From Pirellulaceae bacterium (GTDB lineage Bacteria > Planctomycetota > Planctomycetia > Pirellulales > Pirellulaceae): a stretch of 52,841 nucleotides of DNA. Position 1 is the stretch's first letter. Each line of letters starts with the position of its first letter. Location of the stretch: contig JADHUC010000027.1 in assembly GCA_016784735.1 (NCBI GenBank), positions 1-52,841 of the forward strand, read 5' to 3'. The notes below the pieces were generated by a model. It was not told the origin of the DNA and searched no databases. It saw only the letters and a program-made list of their open reading frames with translations. Below, in pieces: positions 44,630 through 52,841 of this stretch. Both the position numbers and the translations under genes were made by a program.

Positions 44630-45487
44630 ATGTCTTTGAAGGTCTACATCGCCGGCAAGCTGTACGACAAAGAGGATGCCAAGGTCAGCGTCTACGATCA
44701 CGGGTTCCTCTATGGAGATGGCGTGTTCGAGGGGATGCGCGTCTACGGCGGCAAAGTGTTCCGACTGGAGGAGCACTTGGATCGTCTCTGGAACTCGGCA
44801 AAAGCCATCTGGCTGGAGGTCCCAATCTCGAAGGAAGAGATGGCCGATGCCGTCAACGAGACCGTGCGGACAAACGGAATCGACGACGGCTACGTGCGTC
44901 TGGTCGTCTCCCGCGGCGCGGGCACACTCGGTCTGGATCCGAACAAGACCAGCAACCCGCAAGTGATCGTTATCGCCGATCATATCGTGCTGTATCCCGA
45001 CGAGTACTACGAGAAGGGACTCGAGATCATCACGGTCAGCACAATTCGCAACCATCCGACGGCGCTGAATCCGAGAATCAAATCACTGAATTACCTGAAC
45101 AACATCCTAGCGAAAATCGAAGGCATCCAGGCCGGTTGCGTGGAAGCGCTGATGTTGAATCACAAAGGCGAAGTCGCAGAGTGTACCGGCGACAATATCT
45201 TCCTTGTGTCCCGCGGCCAGTTGCTTACGCCGCCCATCGACGCTGGAATCCTCGAAGGAATCACACGCGACGTGGTCATTGAATTGGCTGAAAAGGAAGA
45301 CATCACGGTCCGGCAAATACCGCTGACAAAACACGATGTGTACATCGCCGACGAGTGCTTCTTGACAGGCAGCGCTGCCGAGGTCGTCCCGGTGATCAAG
45401 GTGGACAGCCGCAAGATCGGCGACGGCAAGCCTGGTTCGACCACGCGCCGGTTGATGTCCCTTTTCCGCGAGGCTACGCGCAGCTAA
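44630..45487 (+). CDS. Class IV aminotransferase (branched-chain or D-amino-acid type)
   Basis: The 285-aa protein has the fold-type IV PLP signature: YDHGFLYGDGVFEG (22-35), the PLP lysine Lys151 in NPRIKSLNYLNN and the phosphate-binding ECTGDNIFLV and LEGITRD. It is closest in look to IlvE-type branched-chain aminotransferases, but D-amino-acid transaminases share all these motifs. Its TAA overlaps the ATG of the next gene (TAATG), so it is translationally coupled to a DgcN-like gene, followed by an epimerase. This makes a role in D-glutamate or D-alanine exchange worth considering. ATG 44630 fits the family start. Confidence 0.87.
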   Translation: MSLKVYIAGKLYDKEDAKVSVYDHGFLYGDGVFEGMRVYGGKVFRLEEHLDRLWNSAKAIWLEVPISKEEMADAVNETVRTNGIDDGYVRLVVSRGAGTLGLDPNKTSNPQVIVIADHIVLYPDEYYEKGLEIITVSTIRNHPTALNPRIKSLNYLNNILAKIEGIQAGCVEALMLNHKGEVAECTGDNIFLVSRGQLLTPPIDAGILEGITRDVVIELAEKEDITVRQIPLTKHDVYIADECFLTGSAAEVVPVIKVDSRKIGDGKPGSTTRRLMSLFREATRS

Positions 45488-46536
45488 TGTCCGAAAGACG
45501 CTTTGTCATTCTCACCGAAGGCCACAGCAACCCAACGACGGCCAAAACGGCCTGTTGCGTGATTCGCTATTGCCCCGAACAGGCCGTCGCTCTGTTGGAC
45601 GCCGAGCAACAAGGCAAGCGAAGCGGTGATCTGCTGGGCGTGGGCGACGTGCCCGTGATCGGCAGTCTGGCCGACGCGCCGGACGCTAACGCTTTGTTGA
45701 TCGGCATCGCACCGCCCGGCGGCAAACTTCCTGTTCCGTGGCGCCGGCTGATCCACGAGGCCATCGACCGCGGGATGGACATCGTGTCGGGCATGCACGA
45801 ATTCCTGAACGACGATCCCGAGTTTGCCGCTGCGGCCAAAGCGAGCAGCGCCCGCTTGGTGGACGTGCGCAACAATCGGATAACGGAGATCGCGCGAGGC
45901 GAGGGTTTGCGCGAGGATTGCCTGCGGATCCACACGGTGGGCCACGATTGCAGCGTTGGCAAGATGGTTACGGCCTACGAGATCACGAGCGGGCTGAAGC
46001 AACGTGGACTGGACGCCAAGTTTGCGGCGACGGGGCAGACGGGCATCGTGGTCGAAGGCGATGGTTACCCGGTCGACTGCATGGTGGCGGACTTCGTCAG
46101 TGGCGCGGCTGAGCGGCTGGTAATGGACAACCAACACCACGACATCGTGGTCGTCGAGGGCCAGGGCAGCCTGGTCCACCCGTCTTACTCGAGTGTGACG
46201 CTAGGACTGTTACACGGTTGTCAACCGCACGGCATGATCATGTGTTACGAGGTAGGACGATCGTGCCCGCACGGCGTGGATCACCTCAGCCTTCCGCCAC
46301 TCGGCCACATCATAAAGCTCTACGAGTCAATGGCCAGCATCAGGCGTCCCTGTCGAGTGATTGGCATTGCCATGAACAGCCGCACGCTGACTTCGGACCA
46401 AGCAGAAGAGGAACGTGAACGAGCGCGTAACGAGTTCGGTGTCCCGGTATGCGACATCTTTCGTCATGGCGCCGACGAGTTGGTGGAAGCGGTGCTGCAG
46501 TTGAAGGACACAAGATGTTGTGGCCCGGTCTCCTGA
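45487..46536 (+). CDS. dgcN: DUF1611 protein, DgcN-like (D-glutamate N-acetyltransferase type)
   Basis: The 349-aa protein belongs to the P-loop DUF1611 family: the nucleotide-binding loop reads VGHDCSVGKM (151-160), and EGQGSLVHPSYSSVTLGLLHG is a conserved block. In marine bacteria a member, DgcN, N-acetylates D-glutamate, after which DgcA, an enolase-superfamily racemase, converts it to the L form. Here an enolase-superfamily epimerase gene follows, which supports the name; the assignment is by family and neighbourhood. The start overlaps the upstream stop. The last six residues (CCGPVS) and the TGA stop are encoded by repeat C, so the original C-terminus was probably replaced. Confidence 0.82.
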   Translation: MSERRFVILTEGHSNPTTAKTACCVIRYCPEQAVALLDAEQQGKRSGDLLGVGDVPVIGSLADAPDANALLIGIAPPGGKLPVPWRRLIHEAIDRGMDIVSGMHEFLNDDPEFAAAAKASSARLVDVRNNRITEIARGEGLREDCLRIHTVGHDCSVGKMVTAYEITSGLKQRGLDAKFAATGQTGIVVEGDGYPVDCMVADFVSGAAERLVMDNQHHDIVVVEGQGSLVHPSYSSVTLGLLHGCQPHGMIMCYEVGRSCPHGVDHLSLPPLGHIIKLYESMASIRRPCRVIGIAMNSRTLTSDQAEEERERARNEFGVPVCDIFRHGADELVEAVLQLKDTRCCGPVS

Positions 46537-46651
46537 CCGGGGCACGTCCGTGACCGAAGGTCTCCACCTACGGGCACAATGTCCTGTGGGTTGATGAAGC
46601 TGGAGACCTCCGGTCAATGGCAGTGGCAGGGTCGGGAGACCCTCCCACAAC
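46517..46651. repeat. Repeat family C, degenerate array
   Basis: It starts with GTTGTGGCCCGGTCTCCTGA (the complement of the family C unit) and continues with three decayed versions in alternating orientation, ending GGAGACCCTCCCACAAC at 46651. It covers the 3' end of the DgcN-like gene and the spacer before the epimerase gene. Confidence 0.8.
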
Positions 46652-46663
46652 CGAGGAAGCCCC

Positions 46664-47698
46664 ATGAAACTTGCACTCTACGAATTCGACCTGCCCCTGC
46701 GCCACGTGTTTACCATTTCGCGTGGCTCGATCTCCGTACAGAAGTCGTTGATCGTCGAACTGGAGGAAGACGGCCAGCGCGGTTACGGCGAAGCGACGGT
46801 GAATGAATACTACGGTGCGACAGTCGAAAACATGGTCCAGGCTCTTGAGAGCGTCCGTGCCGAGCTCGATCAGCACACGTTGAACGATCCTGCAGAGTTG
46901 TGGGATGCGCTTCACGCGGCGCTGGGCGACAACCCATTCGCCCATTGCGCATTGGATCAGGCGGCGCATGACCTGTGGGGCAAGAAGCAAGGCCAGCCTG
47001 TCTATCGCCTGTGGGGACTCAACCCGGACGATCGGCCGCCCACGGATTACACCATCGGCATCGACGAAATCGACGTGATGGTGGCCAAGATGCAGGAATT
47101 CCCCAACTGGCCCGTATACAAAATCAAGCTGGGAACGCCGCACGACCTGGAAATCGTTCGCCAACTGCGCGAGCACACCGACGCCACATTCCGCGTGGAT
47201 GCAAACTGTGGCTGGAGCGCCGAGGAAACGATCCGCAACTCGCGCGACCTGAAACCGCTGGGCGTCGAATTCATCGAACAACCGCTGCCGGCCGACCGCT
47301 GGGAAGACATGAAGGCGGTGTTCGCCGAATCGGAATTGCCGGTCATCGCCGACGAGAGTTGCATCGTCCAAGCGGATGTCGCGCGATGTTACGGCTTCTT
47401 CCACGGCATCAACATCAAGCTGGTTAAGTGCGGCGGATTGACTCCGGCACGCCGGATGATCGACCAGGCCCGCAGTCTCGATATGAAAGTGATGGTTGGC
47501 TGTATGACGGAATCGACCGTCAGCATCTCGGCTATCGCCCAGTTGTTGCCGCTGTTGGATTACGTGGACATGGATGGCGCACTGCTGTTGGCCGAGGACA
47601 TTGCCACGGGCGTGACCATCGAACGCGGCGTGTGCCATTACTCGGACGAGAACGGGTCCGGTGTGCGACTGGAGGCGAAGGGCAAACAGATCGGCTGA
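46664..47698 (+). CDS. dgcA: Dipeptide epimerase / DgcA-like racemase (enolase superfamily)
   Basis: The 344-aa protein has the muconate-lactonising-enzyme subgroup layout: a capping domain (about 1-120), then a barrel with the KxK pair Lys153/Lys155 (YKIKLG), metal ligands Asp179 (DANCGW), Glu205 (EFIEQPL) and Asp230 (IADES), and the second catalytic Lys in NIKLVKCGG (250-258). Members epimerise L-Ala-D/L-Glu during murein recycling, or racemise N-acetyl-D-glutamate (DgcA). With a DgcN-like gene directly upstream, the second is favoured, but both are possible. No signal peptide is present, so it is cytoplasmic. It is separated from the DgcN-like gene by 127 bp of repeat C remnants. Confidence 0.88.
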   Translation: MKLALYEFDLPLRHVFTISRGSISVQKSLIVELEEDGQRGYGEATVNEYYGATVENMVQALESVRAELDQHTLNDPAELWDALHAALGDNPFAHCALDQAAHDLWGKKQGQPVYRLWGLNPDDRPPTDYTIGIDEIDVMVAKMQEFPNWPVYKIKLGTPHDLEIVRQLREHTDATFRVDANCGWSAEETIRNSRDLKPLGVEFIEQPLPADRWEDMKAVFAESELPVIADESCIVQADVARCYGFFHGINIKLVKCGGLTPARRMIDQARSLDMKVMVGCMTESTVSISAIAQLLPLLDYVDMDGALLLAEDIATGVTIERGVCHYSDENGSGVRLEAKGKQIG

Positions 47699-47716
47699 GG
47701 TGTTTCTACTCATCCC

Positions 47717-47808
47717 TCGTTTAACCCGAAGCCGGAGGCGACGGCGGGAAGTGGGATGGATCGTCCACACGACGCGTCCGCCATCGCCTCCGGCTTCGGG
47801 TTAAACGA
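47717..47808. repeat. Palindromic repeat family A, copy 3
   Basis: Arms 47717-47746 and 47779-47808 match at 29 of 30 positions and match copies 1 and 2. The loop shares GGATGGATCGTCCAC (47754-47768) with copy 1. It starts 18 bp after the epimerase stop, a terminator-like position. Confidence 0.95.
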
Positions 47809-47834
47809 GACTATCACTCAAAGGAATCCTCACC

Positions 47835-49094
47835 ATGCGTCTGCTTTTGCCCCGCCTGATGTTTCTTGTCTCCGTCTGTCTTGTGTTTCAGCCGTCCGAG
47901 GCCCAAGAGTGGACTCGCTTCCGCGGCCCGAATGGCGCAGGACTCAGCGATGCCGAATCGCTGTCGGCGACATGGACCGAAGCGGACTACGATTGGAGAA
48001 TCTCGCTTCCCGGCCAGGGGCACTCTTCGCCCGTGCTGTGGGGCGACCGGATCTTCCTGATGAGTGCCGACCCGGAAACCGCCACTTGTTACGTGTTGTG
48101 CTACTCGGCGACAGATGGCCGCGAACTGTGGCGACGTGACTTCCCATCCGAACCTCATCACTTGCACCGCCGGAACACATACGCATCCAGCACGCCGGCG
48201 GTCGACGGCCAACGCGTTTATGTGACTTGGGCCGATCCCGCGCGAGTGACACTGATGGCGCTGGATCACGACGGCAACGACAAGTGGAGCCTGGATTTGG
48301 GGCCTTGGACCAGTCAGCATGGATACGGCACTTCGCCCATGCTGCACGACGGCATGGTGATCCTGAACAACTGCCAGCAGGCCGACCAATTGGAACCGGG
48401 CCAGAAGCCGGGTAAGAGTTTCATGATTGCGGTCGACGCCGAAACCGGTGAAGAAGTCTGGCGCACGCCTCGCACCGCTATTCGAGTCTGCTACTCGACC
48501 CCTTCGATCTACCGTCCGGCAAGCGGAGTACCAGAACTGATCTGTACCAGCACGGGCGAAGGAGTCTACAGCCTGGACCCAAAAACGGGCAAAGAGAATT
48601 GGCGGGTCGCCGATGTTCTCAGCATGCGCGTGGTCAGTTCGCCCTTGGTGGCCGGGAACGTGATTTTCGGCAGCACGGGCTCCGGCGGCGGCGGCAACTA
48701 CGTCGCAGCGGTTCGTGCGGGGAAGGAACCGGAATTGGCCTACAAGATCAAAACCAGCGCCCCGTACGTTCCCTTGGTTGTGGCCAAAGACGGACTGGCG
48801 TTCCTGTTCTACGATCGAGGAATCGTTTCCTGCATCGCCATCGAGAACGGGGACGTTTTCTGGCGGGAGCGAGTCAGCCGTGGTTTCTCGGGTTCGCCCG
48901 TGATTGCCGATGGCAAGGTCTACTGCATCGGCGACGAAGGCGTGGTCTACGTGCTGGCCGCGTCGAACGAATTCCGGCTGCTAGGCGAAAACGCACTAGG
49001 CGAACCGACTCGCAGCACGCCCGCCATTGCAGGGAATCGAATCTACCTCCGCACGCTGTCTCACTTAACCTCCGTCGGCGCAAGAGCCGAGTGA
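47835..49094 (+). CDS. Secreted PQQ-like beta-propeller protein
   Basis: The 419-aa protein has a Sec signal (about residues 1-23) and repeated propeller blades of the PQQ-like type: LMALDHDGNDKWSLDLG, IAVDAETGEEVWRTPR, VYSLDPKTGKENWRV and VIADGKVYCIGDEGVVYVL. The opening EWTRFRGPNGAGLSD is typical of this type of planctomycete protein. It lacks the Cys-Cys pair and other residues of PQQ dehydrogenases, so binding of PQQ is unproven; a BamB-like scaffold role is the alternative. AAGGAATC precedes the ATG. It ends 304 bp before the oxidoreductase gene. Confidence 0.87.
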   Translation: MRLLLPRLMFLVSVCLVFQPSEAQEWTRFRGPNGAGLSDAESLSATWTEADYDWRISLPGQGHSSPVLWGDRIFLMSADPETATCYVLCYSATDGRELWRRDFPSEPHHLHRRNTYASSTPAVDGQRVYVTWADPARVTLMALDHDGNDKWSLDLGPWTSQHGYGTSPMLHDGMVILNNCQQADQLEPGQKPGKSFMIAVDAETGEEVWRTPRTAIRVCYSTPSIYRPASGVPELICTSTGEGVYSLDPKTGKENWRVADVLSMRVVSSPLVAGNVIFGSTGSGGGGNYVAAVRAGKEPELAYKIKTSAPYVPLVVAKDGLAFLFYDRGIVSCIAIENGDVFWRERVSRGFSGSPVIADGKVYCIGDEGVVYVLAASNEFRLLGENALGEPTRSTPAIAGNRIYLRTLSHLTSVGARAE

Positions 49095-49398
49095 ACGGTG
49101 AATCAAACCTAGCCCAGGGCGTTTTACGTTCTCATCTTGCGGGGACTGTACCGTCGCAACCCGATGCGAGGGACTTTTTCGAGGATTCCCCCGCTCACGC
49201 TTCGGGTTTCGATGCCGTTACAAACTGTGTAGCTTGAACAAATCAAAAGCCGTGATTACAACAGCCCACTGCTTGACACGGACCCCCTCGATATACGACG
49301 ATTCGGTTAGATTCCGCTTCCATCGGACTACGCTCTGCGGAAGCAACGCGGACCTCCCCCCAGTCCTTGCCAGCCCATCCTCATGAAGGAGAACCACC
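49095..49398. other. Non-coding spacer upstream of the plus-strand oxidoreductase
   Basis: No gene is seen. A TTGACA at 49273-49278 could be a -35 element, but no good -10 lies 16-18 bp downstream. A decayed inverted pair (about 49154-49172 and 49189-49211, CGCTTCGGGTTTCG) resembles repeat family G. AAGGAG just before 49399 is the ribosome site of the next gene. Confidence 0.5.
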
Positions 49399-50712
49399 AT
49401 GCCAGATAAGTCGCCTTTCTCGCGTCGCCGATTTCTCAAGACGGCGGCCGGGGCCAGCGCCTTGGCAGCCGTGCCGTATTTCGTCCCAGCTTCAGCACTC
49501 GGTAAGGGCGGCGCGGTGCCGCCGAGCGAAAGGATTATTGTCGGCGGCATTGGTATCCAGAATCGCGGTAGGCACGACCTCGGATGGATCATGCGTAGCG
49601 CGGAAGTGCAATTCGTCGCCATCTGCGACCTGCAGAAGAAGCAGCGATTGGCGGTCAAGGATATCGTCGACAATCACTACGGCACGAAGGACTGTGCCAT
49701 GTACCCGGAGATCAACGGCTTCCTGGAAGCGCGGCCGGACATCGACGCAGTGCTGACCGCCACGGGCGATCGTTGGCACGCGCTCGCCTCGATCCTGGCC
49801 ATGCGGGCGGGAAAGGACGTTTATACCGAGAAGCCCTCGTGCATGACGATTGCCGAGGGGCGAGCCGTGGTGGAGACGGCTCGTCGCTACGGCCGCGTCT
49901 ATCAGACGGGCACGCAGCGGCTGAGCGAGGCCAACCACGTGTTCTGCATCGAAATGGCTCGGAGCGGCCGTCTCGGCGAGATCCACACGGCCTACGCCCA
50001 TATTGCCCCTTGGGACGCGGCCGAGATGCGTCACGATTGGCTGCCGGCCGTCGAAGAACCGCCCAAGGACGAGGTGGACTGGAACGCTTGGCTCGGCGCA
50101 TGCCCGTGGCGGCCCTATAACCCCAGCTACGTCCGCGGCGGGTGGCGGGGCTTTTACGACTTCCACACCAGTTGCATCGGCGAATGGGGGGCTCATACGT
50201 TCGCCCAGGCCCAGGCCGGTTTGGGCTGCGGCGAGCTGTCGCCTATCGAGTACGAATACGTGGCCAATGACAGCGGCGACGGGATGGTCACTCACTTTGC
50301 GAATGGCGTGAAGATGATCCTCTCTCGCGGGAACAAGTACTGGCACGGTTCCTGCGGCGAGCGGTTCGACGGCAGCGAGGGTTGGGCCGCGGCCGCCGAC
50401 GGCTATAGGCAGCCCGACGTGTCCTCGCCGGCCCTACTCGGCGAGTTCAATCGCGTCATCAGCCAGTATGTCGCCCGCACGGGCCGGTCGCTTGATCATA
50501 TGCAGAATTTTCTCGACTGCGTCAGGAGCCGCGAACAGACGGTTGCTAATCCCAAGGTCATGCACCATTCCATGACCACCGTCCACGCCGCTAATATCTG
50601 CATGTGGCTCAAGCGGAGCCTCAAGTTCGACCCTGCCACAGAGGAATTCGTGGGTGACGACGAGGCCAACAGCCTTCGCTCGCGAGCCATGCGGGAACCG
50701 TACGTTTATTAG
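49399..50712 (+). CDS. Tat-exported Gfo/Idh/MocA-family oxidoreductase
   Basis: The 437-aa protein has a Tat signal (SRRRFLKTAAG), a Rossmann region GGIGIQNRGRHDLG that departs from the GxGGxG pattern of the minus-strand members, the signature YTEKPSCMTIAEG and a catalytic-region IGEWGAHTFAQAQ. It shares blocks with oxidoreductase 8474-9751 (CPWRPYN, TGTQR, GDDEANSLRSRAMR), more than with the other three. AAGGAGA supports the ATG. The HEAT gene follows after 69 bp, repeating the oxidoreductase-then-HEAT order of the left-hand cluster. The sugar-like substrate is unknown. Confidence 0.92.
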   Translation: MPDKSPFSRRRFLKTAAGASALAAVPYFVPASALGKGGAVPPSERIIVGGIGIQNRGRHDLGWIMRSAEVQFVAICDLQKKQRLAVKDIVDNHYGTKDCAMYPEINGFLEARPDIDAVLTATGDRWHALASILAMRAGKDVYTEKPSCMTIAEGRAVVETARRYGRVYQTGTQRLSEANHVFCIEMARSGRLGEIHTAYAHIAPWDAAEMRHDWLPAVEEPPKDEVDWNAWLGACPWRPYNPSYVRGGWRGFYDFHTSCIGEWGAHTFAQAQAGLGCGELSPIEYEYVANDSGDGMVTHFANGVKMILSRGNKYWHGSCGERFDGSEGWAAAADGYRQPDVSSPALLGEFNRVISQYVARTGRSLDHMQNFLDCVRSREQTVANPKVMHHSMTTVHAANICMWLKRSLKFDPATEEFVGDDEANSLRSRAMREPYVY

Positions 50713-50781
50713 CGTCGAGTGGAACGCCTTCACTGGTCCTGTCCCTGCTACTTTCCTTACCGTCAACGGGAATTCGCCACC

Positions 50782-52841
50782 ATGTGGAAAAGCAATATGA
50801 AAAGATGTCTAGTCCTGGCCGCAGCCCTACTGGCCAACACCGCTGCTTACTCAATCGCCCAGGAAGCCGAGTTGCTCGCTGTGCTTCGTTCGGAGGCGAC
50901 GCTGCAGGAAAAGTCTGCGGCATGCCGACAGTTGGCCCGCATCGCCACCAAGGACGCGGTTCCCACGCTGGCCGCGCTGCTGGGCGATGAAGAACTATCG
51001 CACATGGCACGCTATGCCCTGGAAGGCATCCGCGACCCCTCGGTCGACGACGCCCTGCGGGATGCTCTGGGCAAGGTCCAGGGCCCGCCGCGGCTGGGCG
51101 TGATTGGCAGTCTCGGCGCGAGACGCGATGCCAAAGCTGTGGATGCTCTGGCCGGACTGCTCAAGGACACCGACACCGCAAGGGCCGCGGCCCGCGCGCT
51201 AGGCAACATCGGCACACCCGAGGCCGCGAAAGCCTTGGGAGACGCACTGCCCGACGCGTCGGGCAGCAGCCAAACGGCCATCTGCGAAGGCCTTCTTCGC
51301 TGCGCCGAGGCATTGGCAGTGGATGGCCAAAGCACATCATCGCAAGCCATCTACGATCGCTTGCGCGGTCCGGCGGATGCACCGCCGCAGGTCCGCGCCG
51401 CGGCTCTGCGGGGCGCGATCCTCGCGCGCGGCGAGGACGGCGTTCCACTTCTGGTGGAAGCCATCCATGGTTCGGACTACGCCTTGGCGGCTGCGGCCGT
51501 GCGTGCTGCCATGGAATCGTCCAGTCCCGAGATCACCGACGCGCTGGTGGCCGCATTGCCCAAGGCGTCAGCAGAACGGCAGGGGCTGCTGATCCTGGCA
51601 CTGGCCGAACGCGGCGAGGCCCGAGTCTTGCCGGTCGTCCTCAAAGCAGCCACGGGCAGCGATGGACAACTTCGCATCCTCGCGTTCCGCGCCTTGAAGC
51701 GAGTCGGCGACGCCGCGTGTGTGCCCGCGCTGCTCGAAGCGGCGGCCGACGGCGGCGACGAAGTAGCGCAAGCCGCGATGGAATCGATGGAAAGCCTGCA
51801 AGACAAGGCCGTCGACGATCAGGTGGCGGAGCGACTGTCCGAGGCCCAGGGGAAGATGCGAATCGTGCTCATCCAGTTGGCCGGTCGGCGGCGTACTGCC
51901 GCTGCCGCTCCTGCACTGTGGCTGGCTGCCGATGACGCGGAACCCGCGGTCCGGACCGCAGCCTTGGCCAGCCTGGGTGCCGTGATTGAAACGGCCGACT
52001 TGCCGAAGCTGATCGCACGACTCGCTGCCACCAAGGACGAGCGGGAGGCGGCTGCCTTGGACAAGGCATTGTGCGAGGTCTGCCTGCGTTCGGAGGATCG
52101 GGAAGCCGTCGCCGCGCAGCTTGTCGCGGCTTTGTCGGCGGTAGATGAACCGGTGAAGGTCAGGATTCTGGAGACGCTCAATGTCGTTGGCGGAGCAACG
52201 TCGCTCGAAGCGGTCGCCACAGCCGCGCGATCCAACAACGAGGAACTTCGTGACGCCGCCTTCCGTGTGTTGGGTCAGTGGAAGTCGGTCGACGCCGCGC
52301 CCGTCCTGCTGGAACTTCACAACACCGTGAACGATGACCGGCTCAAGATCCGCTCAATCCGAGCGTACATCCGGATTGCCCGACAATTCGATATGCCCGC
52401 CGACCGCCGAGCGGCGATGTGCCGCACGGCCTTGGAAGCCGCGGACCGCGACGCGGACAAGCGTCTGGTGCTGGAAGTCCTTCTTCGCTATCCCAGCGAA
52501 GAGATGCAGGCGGTCGCCCTCGAGGCAGCCGAGGTTCCCGCCCTGAAAGAACAGGCATTGTTGGTGGTGATGGGCATGGCGAGCAAGGGCATCAACCGGG
52601 CCGAGCTTGGCAGAGCCTTGGCGCAGGCTGGTCAGAAGCCGGTGGAACTGGAAATCATCAAGGCTGAATACGGCGCCGGCGCGAAAATCAAAGACGTCAC
52701 CACGATCCTCCGCAAATACGCCAAGAACTACCGCATCATTTTCCTGCCCAGTGCAAGTTACAACCAGAGTCTTGGTGGTGACCCGGCTCAGGGTATCGTG
52801 AAGCAGTTAAAGATCCAGTACCGGATCGACGGCAAGGAAGG
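50782..52841 (+). CDS. Secreted HEAT-repeat protein, truncated by the window edge
   Basis: The frame is open from ATG 50782 (or 50797, directly before the signal core) to the end of the window, at least 686 codons. A Sec signal (about residues 6-27) is followed by HEAT repeats, for example KDAVPTLAALLGDE and EPAVRTAALASLGAV. From about residue 625 a second module begins (KAEYGAGAKIKDVT, then LGGDPAQGIVKQLKIQY) that also occurs inside the HEAT protein 6133-8340, where it lies between repeats. The N-terminal block (ACRQLARIATKDAVP, then DPSVDDALRDALGK) is also most like that protein. It is the partner of oxidoreductase 49399-50712. The C-terminus lies outside the window. Confidence 0.88.
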   Translation, partial: MWKSNMKRCLVLAAALLANTAAYSIAQEAELLAVLRSEATLQEKSAACRQLARIATKDAVPTLAALLGDEELSHMARYALEGIRDPSVDDALRDALGKVQGPPRLGVIGSLGARRDAKAVDALAGLLKDTDTARAAARALGNIGTPEAAKALGDALPDASGSSQTAICEGLLRCAEALAVDGQSTSSQAIYDRLRGPADAPPQVRAAALRGAILARGEDGVPLLVEAIHGSDYALAAAAVRAAMESSSPEITDALVAALPKASAERQGLLILALAERGEARVLPVVLKAATGSDGQLRILAFRALKRVGDAACVPALLEAAADGGDEVAQAAMESMESLQDKAVDDQVAERLSEAQGKMRIVLIQLAGRRRTAAAAPALWLAADDAEPAVRTAALASLGAVIETADLPKLIARLAATKDEREAAALDKALCEVCLRSEDREAVAAQLVAALSAVDEPVKVRILETLNVVGGATSLEAVATAARSNNEELRDAAFRVLGQWKSVDAAPVLLELHNTVNDDRLKIRSIRAYIRIARQFDMPADRRAAMCRTALEAADRDADKRLVLEVLLRYPSEEMQAVALEAAEVPALKEQALLVVMGMASKGINRAELGRALAQAGQKPVELEIIKAEYGAGAKIKDVTTILRKYAKNYRIIFLPSASYNQSLGGDPAQGIVKQLKIQYRIDGKE

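Noticed and set aside
46568-47770. A 400-codon open frame on the minus strand
   Set aside because: It is antisense to the epimerase gene, whose catalytic residues are all in place; no ribosome site or domain supports the antisense frame.

Overview
The window reads as a chromosomal segment of a planctomycete, probably of the Pirellula type (taxonomy is inference). The DNA is GC-rich. It holds a family of Tat-exported Gfo/Idh/MocA oxidoreductases, large secreted HEAT-repeat proteins, a secreted PQQ-type propeller, an MfnB homologue (C1-carrier biosynthesis), CsrA, and many short palindromic intergenic elements. I found no rRNA, tRNA, CRISPR array, phage gene or transposase.

Region 1 (about 0.1-20 kb, all minus strand) is the most distinctive part. 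In transcription order it runs: GntP-type sugar-acid permease, 91-aa membrane protein, then three consecutive units each made of a Tat-signal oxidoreductase followed by a Sec-signal HEAT protein (16388-17731 + 13742-16339; 12423-13700 + 9956-12391; 8474-9751 + 6133-8340). After these come a fourth oxidoreductase (4658-6010), a secreted trypsin-like protease and two further exported proteins with HEAT-like stretches. A fourth oxidoreductase + HEAT unit lies at the other end of the window on the plus strand (49399-50712 + 50782 to the edge). Its two proteins each resemble their counterparts in the 8474/6133 unit, as if copied as a pair. The three complete HEAT proteins each carry a different non-HEAT module.

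Region 2 (20-27 kb) is mixed housekeeping: MfnB, an RNase D-like exonuclease, an SMP-30-like protein, MurB next to an FtsQ-like protein, CsrA and an orphan alpha/beta hydrolase.

Region 3 (27-33 kb) is a TetR regulator, RND adaptor and RND pump set, with a convincing tetR promoter whose -35/-10 spacer is a near-perfect palindrome.

Region 4 (33-44.5 kb) holds a three-domain lysophospholipid transporter/acyltransferase/acyl-ACP synthetase fusion, small membrane proteins, a single-domain CbiX-like chelatase, CysK, LysS, and a LolCE-type permease with a LolD-type ATPase. Region 5 (44.6-49.1 kb) holds a class IV aminotransferase overlapping a DgcN-like gene, followed by a dipeptide-epimerase/DgcA-like enzyme (a likely D-glutamate or muropeptide module), and a PQQ-like propeller protein.

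The intergenic spaces carry at least seven families of inverted-repeat elements. Some overlap the stop codons of neighbouring genes, one supplies the last residues of a protein, and two composite elements of 180-196 bp look like MITEs. All functions are assigned by reading motifs and from knowledge of the families; no database search was run.
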